Positions 51,879-60,515 of a stretch of DNA of 64,000 nucleotides are shown here, piece by piece. The translations under genes and the position numbers were made by a program. Position 1 is the first letter of the stretch, and each line of letters starts with the position of its first letter. The stretch is taken from NCBI GenBank assembly GCA_039985655.1, contig JBDWSF010000024.1:1-64000 (forward strand), given 5' to 3'. The notes below the pieces were generated by a model that saw only the letters and a program-made list of their open reading frames with translations, did no database searches and was not told the origin of the DNA. This DNA is from Postechiella sp039985655. Its GTDB lineage: Bacteria > Bacteroidota > Bacteroidia > Flavobacteriales > Flavobacteriaceae.

Positions 51879-51906
51879 TAACGGTCAAGAATGATAGTAT
51901 ACTTTT

Positions 51907-52260
51907 ATGAAAGCACAAGAACAAAAAATACATAAGTTTAGAGGTAATGAGTATCCTTGTTGTACTAGTTTAACAATGGGAATCATTGGTGGAAAATGGA
52001 AAACGGTTATCTTATTTCATTTAATGAATGAAAAATTAAGATATAATGAATTGAGAAAATCTATGCCAACTGTAACTGAAAGAACATTGAGCTTACAGTT
52101 AAAGTCATTAGAAGAAGATGGTTTAATTAATAGAAAAGTTTATACTTCTAAACCTCCTTTAAAGGTCGAATACTCATTAACAGATTTTGGTAAAACGTTA
52201 ATTCCTTTAATTAAATCTATTGCAGATTGGGGTGATTTAGTGGTAGAAAAATATTCTTAG
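51907..52260 (+). CDS. HxlR-family transcriptional regulator
   Basis: A 117-aa winged-helix protein with the full HxlR pattern: MGIIGGKWKTVILFHL (the G-G-K-W), LRYNELRKSMPTVTERTLS (recognition helix), LEEDGLINRKVY and VEYSLTDFGKTL. The N-terminal CCTSLTM contains two adjacent cysteines, the place where redox- or quinone-sensing HxlR proteins carry their reactive thiol. It is divergent from the nitroreductase and is likely to control both, responding to electrophiles or oxidants; this is inferred from family behaviour. Confidence 0.93.
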   Translation: MKAQEQKIHKFRGNEYPCCTSLTMGIIGGKWKTVILFHLMNEKLRYNELRKSMPTVTERTLSLQLKSLEEDGLINRKVYTSKPPLKVEYSLTDFGKTLIPLIKSIADWGDLVVEKYS

Positions 52261-52294
52261 TAGATTGGCACTTTAGCTTGTTGCCAACGTGTTT

Positions 52295-52407
52295 GTGTAT
52301 GGTTAGTTGCGTGTTTAAGCAACTAATTTAGCAAACAAATACTTGCCAGAGAAAATTCCGAAGGAATTTTCCAAATAGGCACTTGCCAAAGCAATTAATT
52401 ATACACG
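52295..52407. repeat. Dispersed palindromic repeat, copy B
   Basis: Same skeleton as 9895-10004: gtgtatggttagttgc start, taagcaacta, ttagcaaa, the central gagaaaattccgaaggaatt palindrome, ending attatacacg. It lies between the HxlR gene and msrA. The remaining bases up to 52513 show no gene. Confidence 0.6.
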
Positions 52408-52513
52408 GCTTAAAACAATTAGGGTTTATTAGCTGTTAAGTGTAGGTGATATCTTTTTTTAAGTAAAGTAGTGTAGATTAAAATTGTGATTTAAAAAAGT
52501 TCAATAAAATAAA

Positions 52514-53173
52514 TTAATGTCTTTCTTTTAATAATTTTTTTGGAAACTTAGCTTGAAACCTTTTTAATCTAGGGACAGACACGCTTTTAATATAGCCCTG
52601 ATTAGGATGTAAGCGTTCATAGTTCTGATGATAATCTTCCGCAACCCAGAATTTTTGAAACGGATAGACTTCGGCAGCGATTTTAGAATTTAGCGCTTTT
52701 GTTAAAGCTTCTTTTTTCTTTAGAATGATTTGTTTCTGCTCATCATTCTGATAAAAAATAATAGAACGATATTGCGACCCATGGTCGGGACCTTGTCCAT
52801 TTACTTGTGTTGGATTTTGTGAAGCAAAGTAGACATCAACTAATTGCGAAAAACTTATAACTTTTGGATCGTAAATAATTTCAACAGCTTCAGCATGTCC
52901 TGTTCTGCCTGTATTACTTGCAGGGTAGTCTGGGTTTTTAGTATAACCGCCAGAATAACCGCTAATGGCTTCGTCTACACCTTTTACGCTTTCGTATACG
53001 GCTTCAACACACCAAAAACATCCGCTTGCGAAATAAGCTCTTGCTTTTCCGTTTATAAGAGGGATAACTATTGGTTCTGTATTTATAACAGCCTGTTGTT
53101 TAGGGTTTACTTGGGCTGAGTTTTGACAACTGAATAAAAGAACTAAAACTAAAAAGGAGATGGTCTGTTTCAT
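52514..53173 (-). CDS. msrA: Peptide-methionine (S)-S-oxide reductase, lipoprotein
   Basis: Repairs oxidised methionine in proteins. The catalytic Cys52 is in ASGCFWCVEAVYE, followed by SGYSGGY and the TGHAEAVEI and GSQYRS motifs. It has a lipobox (LLFSC, Cys16), so it is anchored in the envelope rather than cytosolic. The 219-aa length is normal for a lipoprotein MsrA. MsrB is not in the window. The small nearby palindrome ccgataattatcgg (53251-53264) lies upstream and is of unknown relevance. Confidence 0.95.
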   Translation of the reverse strand: MKQTISFLVLVLLFSCQNSAQVNPKQQAVINTEPIVIPLINGKARAYFASGCFWCVEAVYESVKGVDEAISGYSGGYTKNPDYPASNTGRTGHAEAVEIIYDPKVISFSQLVDVYFASQNPTQVNGQGPDHGSQYRSIIFYQNDEQKQIILKKKEALTKALNSKIAAEVYPFQKFWVAEDYHQNYERLHPNQGYIKSVSVPRLKRFQAKFPKKLLKERH

Positions 53174-53289
53174 AATTATATTTTCTTTTTTCTAATAGAC
53201 GTATAAAAATACAAAACCTTATGAATTTAATTTTTCAAAATTTTTATACTCCGATAATTATCGGAATGTATTGAGAAAATAAAAAGAAT

Positions 53290-53317
53290 AAAAAAAGCCT
53301 TCAAAAAATTGAAGGCT
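53290..53317 (-). terminator. Terminator of the minus-strand run ending at 53343
   Basis: On the minus strand: agccttcaa, loop, ttgaaggct (53317-53296), followed by T residues (complement of the A run at 53290-53295). Confidence 0.85.
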
Positions 53318-53342
53318 CTTAAATATGTATTTGAAAAAGGAA

Positions 53343-54122
53343 TTAAAGTTTAGAAAACATTTTTTCCATTTTTACTTTTTGTTCTTCGGCTAGTTCTGCA
53401 TCAACTAAAATACGTCCACTATGCTCATCTGTAATTACTTTTTTACGAGCAGCAATTTCTACTTGTACTTGTGGTGGAATTGTAAAGAAAGATCCTCCAG
53501 AAGCACCTCTTTCGATAGCTACAACTGCTAATCCGTTTTTCACATTTTTACGAATTCTATCGTAAGCAGCGACTAAACGGTCTTCAATTTGTGTTTTATA
53601 ATCATCAGATTTTGAAATTAAAGTTTCTTCTTCTTTTTGCGTTTCTGCTAAAATGTCGTTAAGCTCAGCCTTTTTATGTTTTAGGTGGGTTTCACGTTGT
53701 TTAACACGCTCTTTAGTTTCTGCTATAACTTCTTTCTTTTGTTCTATTTGAGCTTTAAATTCTTTAATATGCTTTTCAGCTAGTTCAATTTCTAATTCTT
53801 GAAATTCAACTTCTTTAGTTAACGAGTTAAATTCTCTGTTATTTCTAACATTTTTTTGTTGCTCGCTATATTTTTTTATTAAAGATTTAGATTCTTCAAT
53901 TTCGTTCTTTTTAGATACGATATCATTATCAATAACTTCTAAATTAGAAATTAATTTCTGATATCTTATGTTTAGTCCAGCAACTTCATCTTCTAAATCT
54001 CTTACTTCTAATGGAAGTTCACCACGAACATTTCTTATTTCATCTATACGAGAATCGATTAATTGTAAATCGTACAAAGCTCTTAAGCGCTCTTCTACAG
54101 TTACTTCTTTCTTTTTAGCCAT
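53343..54122 (-). CDS. Coiled-coil protein of the C4 zinc-ribbon family (zf-RING_7), without its cysteines
   Basis: A 259-aa protein with a long coiled coil (about residues 25-180) and a C-terminal block GASGGSFFTIPPQ ... DEHSGRILVD. In related proteins this block is a C4 zinc ribbon (GACGGCF ... C..CGRIL). Here the four Cys positions are Ser, Ser, Asp and Ser, so no zinc can bind. I recall similar Cys-less versions in other Flavobacteriaceae. The role is unknown; relatives have been proposed as nucleic-acid-binding. It lies 3 bases after the NIF3-like gene. Confidence 0.85.
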   Translation of the reverse strand: MAKKKEVTVEERLRALYDLQLIDSRIDEIRNVRGELPLEVRDLEDEVAGLNIRYQKLISNLEVIDNDIVSKKNEIEESKSLIKKYSEQQKNVRNNREFNSLTKEVEFQELEIELAEKHIKEFKAQIEQKKEVIAETKERVKQRETHLKHKKAELNDILAETQKEEETLISKSDDYKTQIEDRLVAAYDRIRKNVKNGLAVVAIERGASGGSFFTIPPQVQVEIAARKKVITDEHSGRILVDAELAEEQKVKMEKMFSKL

Positions 54123-54125
54123 ACT

Positions 54126-55220
54126 TTAAAAATACTTAACAGGATTGGTGTTTGTCTTTGATAAAACGATTGCAAAATTACTAATTTTTTTTGTAAGATA
54201 TGCTACTAAAAGGTTTTTTGTGAATTGCTCGCTTTCATAATGCCCAATATCTGCTAAAACAATGCTTTTTTCGGCTGCGAAAAAGTCATGATATTTTAAA
54301 TCGGCAGTTATAAAAACATCTGCGTCAGCACGTTTAGCTGCTTGAATGGCAAAACTTCCAGAGCCACCTAAAATAGCTATTTTCTTTATGGGTTTATCTA
54401 GCAAAGCCGAATGTCTAATTAATTCGGTATTCATTTTAGTTTTTAAATACTTTAAAAAGGTTTTTACTTCCATTGGTGTATTTAATTCGCCAACCATACC
54501 CATACCGATATTCTGGTTTTTATTTTCGATAGTTATTATTTCGTAAGCCACTTCTTCATACGAATGGGTTTCAAAAAGAGCTTTTAGAACTTTAGATTCT
54601 ATATGTTTTGCATAGGTAATCGTGATTTTTGTCTCTTCTTCAAAATGTAGAGCTCCCTTTTTACCTTTTATTGGCGAAGACTCTTCGTTTCCGTTAAACG
54701 TTCCGACGCCTTCAACATTAAAGCTGCAGTCATCATAATTACCCAAACTGCCAGCTCCAACATTAAATAAAGCGGTTCTTAATTGTTCCGCTTCCGCTTT
54801 AGGAACGTAAGTCGTTAGTTTTTTTATGGTTTCACTTTGCGGAATTAATATGCGTTTATTAATTAGCTCTAACTGATTACAAATCATGTCGTTTACACCT
54901 TGTAAGGCGTTATCTAAGGCGGTATGCATGCTGTAAATGGCAATATCATGTTTAATCGCTTTCATGACAACGCGTTCTACATAAGAGTTTCCTGTAAGCT
55001 TCTTCAAACCTTTAAAAATAATAGGGTGGAAGCTAACAATAAGATTGCAGTTTTCTGCTATGGCTTCGTCTATAACTGTTTCTAGCGTGTCTAAAGTAAC
55101 CAGAACACTTGTAACGTTGCTATTTTTATCGCCCACTAAAAGCCCAACGTTATCAAAATCTTCGGCGTAAGCTAATGGGGCAAGTTCTTCTAAATGATTT
55201 ATGACATCTTGAACTATCAT
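54126..55220 (-). CDS. NIF3-like (YbgI/DUF34) dinuclear metal protein
   Basis: The 364-aa protein contains both conserved metal-binding halves: AEDFDNVGLLVGD and VSFHPIIFKGLKK with HTALDNALQGVND at the N-terminal side, and GSGSFAIQAA followed by ADLKYHDFFAAEK and DIGHYESEQ at the C-terminal side. The middle (about 120-235) is an inserted CutA-like domain, as in YqfO of Gram-positive bacteria. Members form hexamers and are thought to bind two metal ions; a GTP cyclohydrolase-like role has been suggested. The coiled-coil gene at 53343 is co-transcribed. Confidence 0.93.
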   Translation of the reverse strand: MIVQDVINHLEELAPLAYAEDFDNVGLLVGDKNSNVTSVLVTLDTLETVIDEAIAENCNLIVSFHPIIFKGLKKLTGNSYVERVVMKAIKHDIAIYSMHTALDNALQGVNDMICNQLELINKRILIPQSETIKKLTTYVPKAEAEQLRTALFNVGAGSLGNYDDCSFNVEGVGTFNGNEESSPIKGKKGALHFEEETKITITYAKHIESKVLKALFETHSYEEVAYEIITIENKNQNIGMGMVGELNTPMEVKTFLKYLKTKMNTELIRHSALLDKPIKKIAILGGSGSFAIQAAKRADADVFITADLKYHDFFAAEKSIVLADIGHYESEQFTKNLLVAYLTKKISNFAIVLSKTNTNPVKYF

Positions 55221-55302
55221 ATTGTTTTTTCGGATTAATTAAAACAGAAATTCTGAGTTAGAACTTATGTTAAACAAATATAAATATTATATTTTCGTTG
55301 CT

Positions 55303-56310
55303 GTGAAGCTAATTAGAAAAATATTATTCCCCGTTGTTCCCGTATATTATTCGGTAACTTGGTTACGAAATAAGTTATTTGATGTGGGGTTAAAAAAATC
55401 GATTTCTTACGATTTTCCTATTATTTGCGTTGGTAATTTAAGTACAGGTGGCACGGGAAAAACACCAATGATTGAGTATTTAATTGACGTGTTAAAAGAT
55501 AATTATTGTGTTGCTACATTAAGTAGAGGGTATAAAAGAAAATCTAAAGGTTTTCAAATAGGTAATAATAAGGTTACGGTAGATGTATTAGGAGACGAGC
55601 CGTTTCAGTTTTATAATAAGTTTAAAAAAGATGTTCTGGTTGCTGTTGATGCTGATCGAAATAATGGTATTACACGTTTACGAACGCTTGAGAATTCTCC
55701 TGAGGTTGTTTTGTTAGACGATGCTTTTCAGCATAGAAAAGTAAAGGCAGGGTTTAATATTATGTTAAGCACATATTCTAATTTATATACTGATGATATT
55801 GTTTTACCAACAGGTAATTTAAGAGAACCACGATCTGGCGCTAAACGTGCCCATGCTATAGTGGTTACTAAATGTCCTTTTAATATAACTGATGCTGATA
55901 AAAAGAGTCTTGTTACTAAGATTAATCCAACAGAAAACCAAAATGTGTTTTTCAGTTCAATTCAGTATTCTGATGCTGTTGAAAATGAAAATTCTAGTTT
56001 GAATTTGGATGGTTTATCTAAATTCACTTTGATTACTGGTATTGCAAATTCGAAACCTTTAGTTGATTTTTTGAATGAAAAAGGGTTGAAGTTCGAACAT
56101 TTAAACTTTAATGATCATTATGAATTTATGGAACAAGATATTCAAAATTTTGAAGAACAAACTCTTTTAATTACGACTGAAAAAGATTTTATGAGGTTAA
56201 AACAATACGAGTCTTTAAAGCAAAAGTTATTTTACTTGCCTATTAAGGTTTCAATTGATAACGAATTAAAATTCAATACGCTTATTGATTCCTTTGTGAA
56301 ATCTTTTTAA
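55303..56310 (+). CDS. lpxK: Tetraacyldisaccharide 4'-kinase
   Basis: Phosphorylates the 4' position of the lipid A disaccharide at the inner membrane. The P-loop is GNLSTGGTGKTPMIEYL, and the later SRGYKRKSKGFQIG and LLDDAFQHRKV are family hallmarks. I place the start at the GTG 55303 (MKLIRKILFPVVP), which matches the usual beginning; an ATG at 55267 would add 12 residues. The stop codon overlaps that of the convergent hybrid kinase (shared TTAA). Confidence 0.93.
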   Translation: MKLIRKILFPVVPVYYSVTWLRNKLFDVGLKKSISYDFPIICVGNLSTGGTGKTPMIEYLIDVLKDNYCVATLSRGYKRKSKGFQIGNNKVTVDVLGDEPFQFYNKFKKDVLVAVDADRNNGITRLRTLENSPEVVLLDDAFQHRKVKAGFNIMLSTYSNLYTDDIVLPTGNLREPRSGAKRAHAIVVTKCPFNITDADKKSLVTKINPTENQNVFFSSIQYSDAVENENSSLNLDGLSKFTLITGIANSKPLVDFLNEKGLKFEHLNFNDHYEFMEQDIQNFEEQTLLITTEKDFMRLKQYESLKQKLFYLPIKVSIDNELKFNTLIDSFVKSF

Positions 56311-58538
56311 GCGGACTCCGTTTTTTTATTTGAAATTAAAGCATTAAAAAGTTTCTTCTCGAATTCTTCTTGTTTAAATGGTTTCGGTATAATATCAGTA
56401 AAACCAGCTTCGTCAAATTCGTGCATTTTATCTTCAATGGTAACGGCTGTTAAAGCAAATATAGTCAGTTCTTTATCAAAGGCTCTTACACGTTTAGTGG
56501 CTTCCATACCACTAATTCCTGGCATGTGGATATCCATTAAAATAATATCGTAAGTGTTTGCTTTAATCATTTCTACAGCATCTTCGCCATTGTCAACAAT
56601 TTCACAAAACAGATTCATTTTGTTAAGAATCTTTTTGGTAATCATTTGGTTTATTTTGTTGTCTTCAACAACTAAAATTTTAACCTTAGTCAGGTCTAAA
56701 TCTTTAATGTTACCTTCAAAATATTGTTTCTTAACTTTAACTTCTTCCTGCTTAACATATTCTAAAGGAATTTCAAAAAAGAAAGTGGTGCCTTTTCCTA
56801 ATTCACTTTTTAAGTAAATTTTACCTTTTAGAATTTCGATTAATCCTTTTACAATAGACAGACCTAAACCAGTACCACCATATTTACGGTTTATTTGTAT
56901 AGAACCTTGCGAGAAGCTTTCGAACATATTCTCTTGCTTTTCTTGGGTAATACCGATACCATTATCTTCTACTTCAAAACGTAGACTATAAATGTTGTTT
57001 TCTTCGGCTATTTTATAAACGCGAATCCAAATATCTCCATCTTTAGTAAACTTAATGGAATTACCAATTAAGTTGATTAAAATTTGAGAAATCTTTAATT
57101 GATCTGCTACAAAGTTTTCTGGTAAATCTTTATCGAATTCAAAATGAACTTTAACATTATTGTCTAAAGCCGAATTGTTTAAGGCTAAAACAATATTATT
57201 AATTTTCTTCTTTAAGTTAAATGGTTCTGGCTCTATATCAACTTTATTGGCTTCAATTTTATTTATTTGAAGAATATCGTTAATGAAAGTTAATAGGTAA
57301 TCGCCAGAAAATTTTAACGATTTTAAATGTTGTATTTGCTCTGGTTTTGGGTTTTCATCTAAAAGCATATTACTTAATCCAGTAACAGCATAGAGGGGGG
57401 TTCGTAGCTCGTGTGTTACTGTAGATAAAAAGTTTGCTTTTGTTTTTGAAGCAAGTTCTGCTTTTTCTTTGGCTATAATAAGTTCTCCATTTTTTTTATG
57501 AAGCATATTATTGGTTTTTAGCCTTATATTATTGTTTTTATAGAGTGATAATGTTAAAAGTGATAATATGGTAATTAAGGCAACACTCAATATCGAAATA
57601 AGCGTGCCTAAAGAGTTTTTATCTTTTTCTTCGCCAAGTTCTTTTTCGGTTTCTTTAAGTTTTTCAGACTGATCATTCATTAAAACTTCATTCCTTTTTT
57701 CAGTCGATAGATTGGCTTTTTTAACGTCTCTTAAAGAATCTGATAAGTAAATATGCTTTTTTAAATAATCGTTAGATAGCTTATAGTTTTCTGCGCTTTG
57801 GTTAATAACACTAAGTGTTAAGTAGCCTTGGTTAACTATTTCGGCATATTTATTAGCTGTAGCTATTTGTAAACCTTCGTGAGTTAAATCGAGAGCTTTT
57901 TGGTTCTCTCCTAATTTAGTATATACTTTTCCATGAGTTATTAAAGCATGACTAAGTATTTTAGGATAATTTTCTTTTTTTGATATGGCTATTGATTGTT
58001 CTATTAAAGACCTTGCTTTTCTATAGTTATTTAGAGCAATGTATGTTTTAGCTTCGCAAAATAAGACTTCGGCTAAATCAAGATTTAATCCTTCTTCTTG
58101 AAATTTAGATTTTGCCGCTGTGTACGAGTCAAGTGCTTGATAATAATCTTTTTTACTCGTATAAATATCTCCAAAAATTTTATACGATTTCCCTAAATTG
58201 AGGTTGTCGTTTATTTCATTTTGAACTTTAACCGCTTTTGTTAATGATTGTATCGCTTTATCTTCTTCTTCAATAATAAGTTGAAGCTTACCTTTAAGCG
58301 TATATATGAATCCAATACTTTTTTTAATATTTCCCGATACAGCTATGTTAAGCGCTTCGTCTAGCTTTTTTTGAGCTTCGAAATAACTAAAGTTATCGAT
58401 GTCTTTTTCAGCTTCAGAGATGTGATAATCAATATTATTCTGTACTATTTCAGGGTCTTCAGAAATAGAGTTCTGCGAAGACAGATTGAGAGTAATCAGC
58501 AATAATAAAACACTTATGTATTTGGTTATTTGAGACAT
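56307..58538 (-). CDS. TPR-containing hybrid sensor histidine kinase/response regulator
   Basis: A 743-aa protein: signal peptide (1 to about 22), periplasmic TPR region (about 25-270), membrane helix (about 312-332), HisKA (phospho-His376 in TVTHELRTPLYA), HATPase (NLIGNSIKFT, VEDNGIGITQ, GGTGLGLSIV), and a C-terminal receiver (VVEDNKINQ, phospho-Asp669 in IILMDIHMPG). It is the paralogue of the kinase at 35713-37947 with the same length, domain order and matched motifs. It has no DNA-binding domain. Its gene shares 4 bases with the end of lpxK. Confidence 0.92.
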   Translation of the reverse strand: MSQITKYISVLLLLITLNLSSQNSISEDPEIVQNNIDYHISEAEKDIDNFSYFEAQKKLDEALNIAVSGNIKKSIGFIYTLKGKLQLIIEEEDKAIQSLTKAVKVQNEINDNLNLGKSYKIFGDIYTSKKDYYQALDSYTAAKSKFQEEGLNLDLAEVLFCEAKTYIALNNYRKARSLIEQSIAISKKENYPKILSHALITHGKVYTKLGENQKALDLTHEGLQIATANKYAEIVNQGYLTLSVINQSAENYKLSNDYLKKHIYLSDSLRDVKKANLSTEKRNEVLMNDQSEKLKETEKELGEEKDKNSLGTLISILSVALITILSLLTLSLYKNNNIRLKTNNMLHKKNGELIIAKEKAELASKTKANFLSTVTHELRTPLYAVTGLSNMLLDENPKPEQIQHLKSLKFSGDYLLTFINDILQINKIEANKVDIEPEPFNLKKKINNIVLALNNSALDNNVKVHFEFDKDLPENFVADQLKISQILINLIGNSIKFTKDGDIWIRVYKIAEENNIYSLRFEVEDNGIGITQEKQENMFESFSQGSIQINRKYGGTGLGLSIVKGLIEILKGKIYLKSELGKGTTFFFEIPLEYVKQEEVKVKKQYFEGNIKDLDLTKVKILVVEDNKINQMITKKILNKMNLFCEIVDNGEDAVEMIKANTYDIILMDIHMPGISGMEATKRVRAFDKELTIFALTAVTIEDKMHEFDEAGFTDIIPKPFKQEEFEKKLFNALISNKKTESA

Positions 58539-58588
58539 TTTTTTGATAATAGTATGGACAAATATAATTATTTATTCGACAAAATACG

Positions 58589-59584
58589 TTATTTTATCGA
58601 TAAATTACATATTAGATCAATTATTCTCGAAGAATAACCTGTTTCATTATCGTACCATCCAATAATCTTCACCATGTTTCCAATAACGGATGTCATTTGA
58701 GAATCAAAGATACAAGAATGAGTATTTCCTACAATGTCAATAGATACGATAGGGTCTTCGGTATATTCTAATACTCCTTTATATTGATTTATTGATGCTT
58801 TTTTAAAGGCATTATTGATATCTTCAATGGTTACTGTTTTTTTTACATTAAAAGTAATATCTGTCAAAGAACCATTTATTACAGGAACTCGAATACCACA
58901 GCCACCAATAACATCAGCTAAATCTGGGAATATTTTGGTTAATGCTTTTGCGGCTCCAGTTGTGGTTGGTACAATAGATTGACTTGCTGCTCTAGAACGC
59001 CTTAAATCGCGATGTGGTTGGTCGTGTAAGCTTTGATCCGTTGTATAAGAATGTACTGTTGTAATATAAGCTTGATTAATGCCGCATAGGTTATTAATGA
59101 TATCAATCATTGGTGCCGCATTGTTTGTTGTACAGGATGCATTAGAAATAATGCGCTCTGTTCCGTCAATACTATCGTTATTAACACCTAAAACAATAGT
59201 TTTAATATCGTCTTCTATTGCGGGAACACTCAAAATAACTTGTTTTCCGCCGTTATCTAAATGATATTGTAAGTCGGATTTACTTTTAAATTTGCCAGTA
59301 GATTCAACAACAAAATCGACATTAAAAGGTAGCCAATCTATAGTTTTTGGATGATTACTGTTGAGAAGTTTTATTTTTCGGTCGTCAACAATGATATGAT
59401 TTTCGTCGTGTGTAATAACGCCATTAAATAAACCATGAACACTATCGTACTTAAGTAAATGACTTAAAGTTTTGGTGTCAGCTAAATCATTAATAGCAAC
59501 AACTTGAATATTTTTGTAGTCTTGCAGAAGTCTAAAAACACGTCTTCCAATTCTGCCAAAACCATTAATGGCAACGTTAATCAT
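58589..59584 (-). CDS. gap: Type I glyceraldehyde-3-phosphate dehydrogenase
   Basis: Interconverts glyceraldehyde-3-phosphate and 1,3-bisphosphoglycerate. The 331-aa length is standard. The cofactor domain begins NVAINGFGRIGR, and Asp33 in AINDLAD points to NAD+. The catalytic Cys151 is in SNASCTTNN and His178 in TTVHSYT. HDQPHRDLRRSRAASQ and TTTGAAKA match phosphate-binding sites. It lies 4 bases after lipA and ends the minus-strand run. Many Bacteroidota carry a second GAPDH, so this may not be the main glycolytic one. Confidence 0.95.
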   Translation of the reverse strand: MINVAINGFGRIGRRVFRLLQDYKNIQVVAINDLADTKTLSHLLKYDSVHGLFNGVITHDENHIIVDDRKIKLLNSNHPKTIDWLPFNVDFVVESTGKFKSKSDLQYHLDNGGKQVILSVPAIEDDIKTIVLGVNNDSIDGTERIISNASCTTNNAAPMIDIINNLCGINQAYITTVHSYTTDQSLHDQPHRDLRRSRAASQSIVPTTTGAAKALTKIFPDLADVIGGCGIRVPVINGSLTDITFNVKKTVTIEDINNAFKKASINQYKGVLEYTEDPIVSIDIVGNTHSCIFDSQMTSVIGNMVKIIGWYDNETGYSSRIIDLICNLSIK

Positions 59585-59588
59585 ACAA

Positions 59589-60467
59589 TTAGTTAATGTG
59601 TTTTTGTGCTTTATAAGATGAGCGTACCAAAGCGCTACTTTCTACATGACGGAAGCCTAATTCCAATCCAATGGTTTCGTATTCTTTAAATTGATCAGGT
59701 GTAATAAATTGCTTTACAGGTAAATGTTTTTTACTCGGTTGCAAGTATTGACCAATAGTTACAATATCTACTTGATTCGCTTTTAAGTCGTGAAGCGTTT
59801 CAATAACCTCTTCTCTTGTTTCTCCAAGACCAAGCATAATTCCAGATTTTGTTCTACGTTGTCCTTGTTGTTTTAAATAGTTTAAAACACCCATGCTACG
59901 GTCGTATTTAGCTTGTATTCTAACTTCGCGCGTTAAACGTCTAACCGTTTCAATATTATGTGAAACCACTTCTGGTGCCACATCAATAATTCTATTTATA
60001 TGCTGTTCTATACCTTGAAAATCTGGTATAAGTGTTTCTAAAGTTATTTCAGGATTCATTCTACGAACGGCTTTAACGGTTTCGCTCCACATAATGCTTC
60101 CCATGTCTTTTAAATCATCTCTATCAACACTTGTTAATACCGCATGTTTTATTTGCATGATTTTTATAGAACGTGCTACTTTTTCTGGTTCATCCCAATC
60201 TACCGTTTCTGGTCTACCCGTTTTTACACCACAAAACCCACAGGAACGTGTACAAACATTTCCTAAAATCATAAAAGTAGCAGTACCTTCTCCCCAACAC
60301 TCTCCCATATTAGGACAACTACCAGATGCACAAATGGTATTAAGCTTGTATTTATCTACTAAACCTCTAAGTTCTGTGTATTTTTTTCCAGTAGGAAGCT
60401 TAACGCGTAACCATTTTGGTTTGGCTTGTCTTTCTGGTAATATATTTGACGCCGTTTCAGAATTCAT
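59589..60467 (-). CDS. lipA: Lipoyl synthase
   Basis: Radical SAM enzyme that inserts two sulfurs into octanoyl groups to make lipoate. The 292-aa protein starts at 60467 (MNSETASNILPERQ). The auxiliary cluster is ligated by the cysteines of TICASGSCPNMGECWG, and the radical SAM cluster by CTRSCGFC. LTSVDRDDLKDMG and GLGETREEV are typical. In this arrangement lipA is followed by gap after 4 bases and preceded by the NRAMP-like gene, presumably one operon. Confidence 0.97.
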   Translation of the reverse strand: MNSETASNILPERQAKPKWLRVKLPTGKKYTELRGLVDKYKLNTICASGSCPNMGECWGEGTATFMILGNVCTRSCGFCGVKTGRPETVDWDEPEKVARSIKIMQIKHAVLTSVDRDDLKDMGSIMWSETVKAVRRMNPEITLETLIPDFQGIEQHINRIIDVAPEVVSHNIETVRRLTREVRIQAKYDRSMGVLNYLKQQGQRRTKSGIMLGLGETREEVIETLHDLKANQVDIVTIGQYLQPSKKHLPVKQFITPDQFKEYETIGLELGFRHVESSALVRSSYKAQKHIN

Positions 60468-60515
60468 ATCTCTAAATAAAGACACAAAGATACGAAGTAT
60501 TCTATTAAATATATC

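Larger units (their letters stand above)
51826..51901. promoter_or_regulatory. Putative HxlR operator region with 11-bp inverted repeat
   Basis: tatactatcat (51826-51836) and atgatagtata (51891-51901) are perfect inverted repeats 54 bases apart, placed symmetrically outside both start points. Further ACTAT/ATAGT half-sites are at 51829-51833, 51841-51845, 51859-51863 and 51894-51898. HxlR-type regulators bind inverted repeats of about this size, so they are the best operator candidates. Confidence 0.5.
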
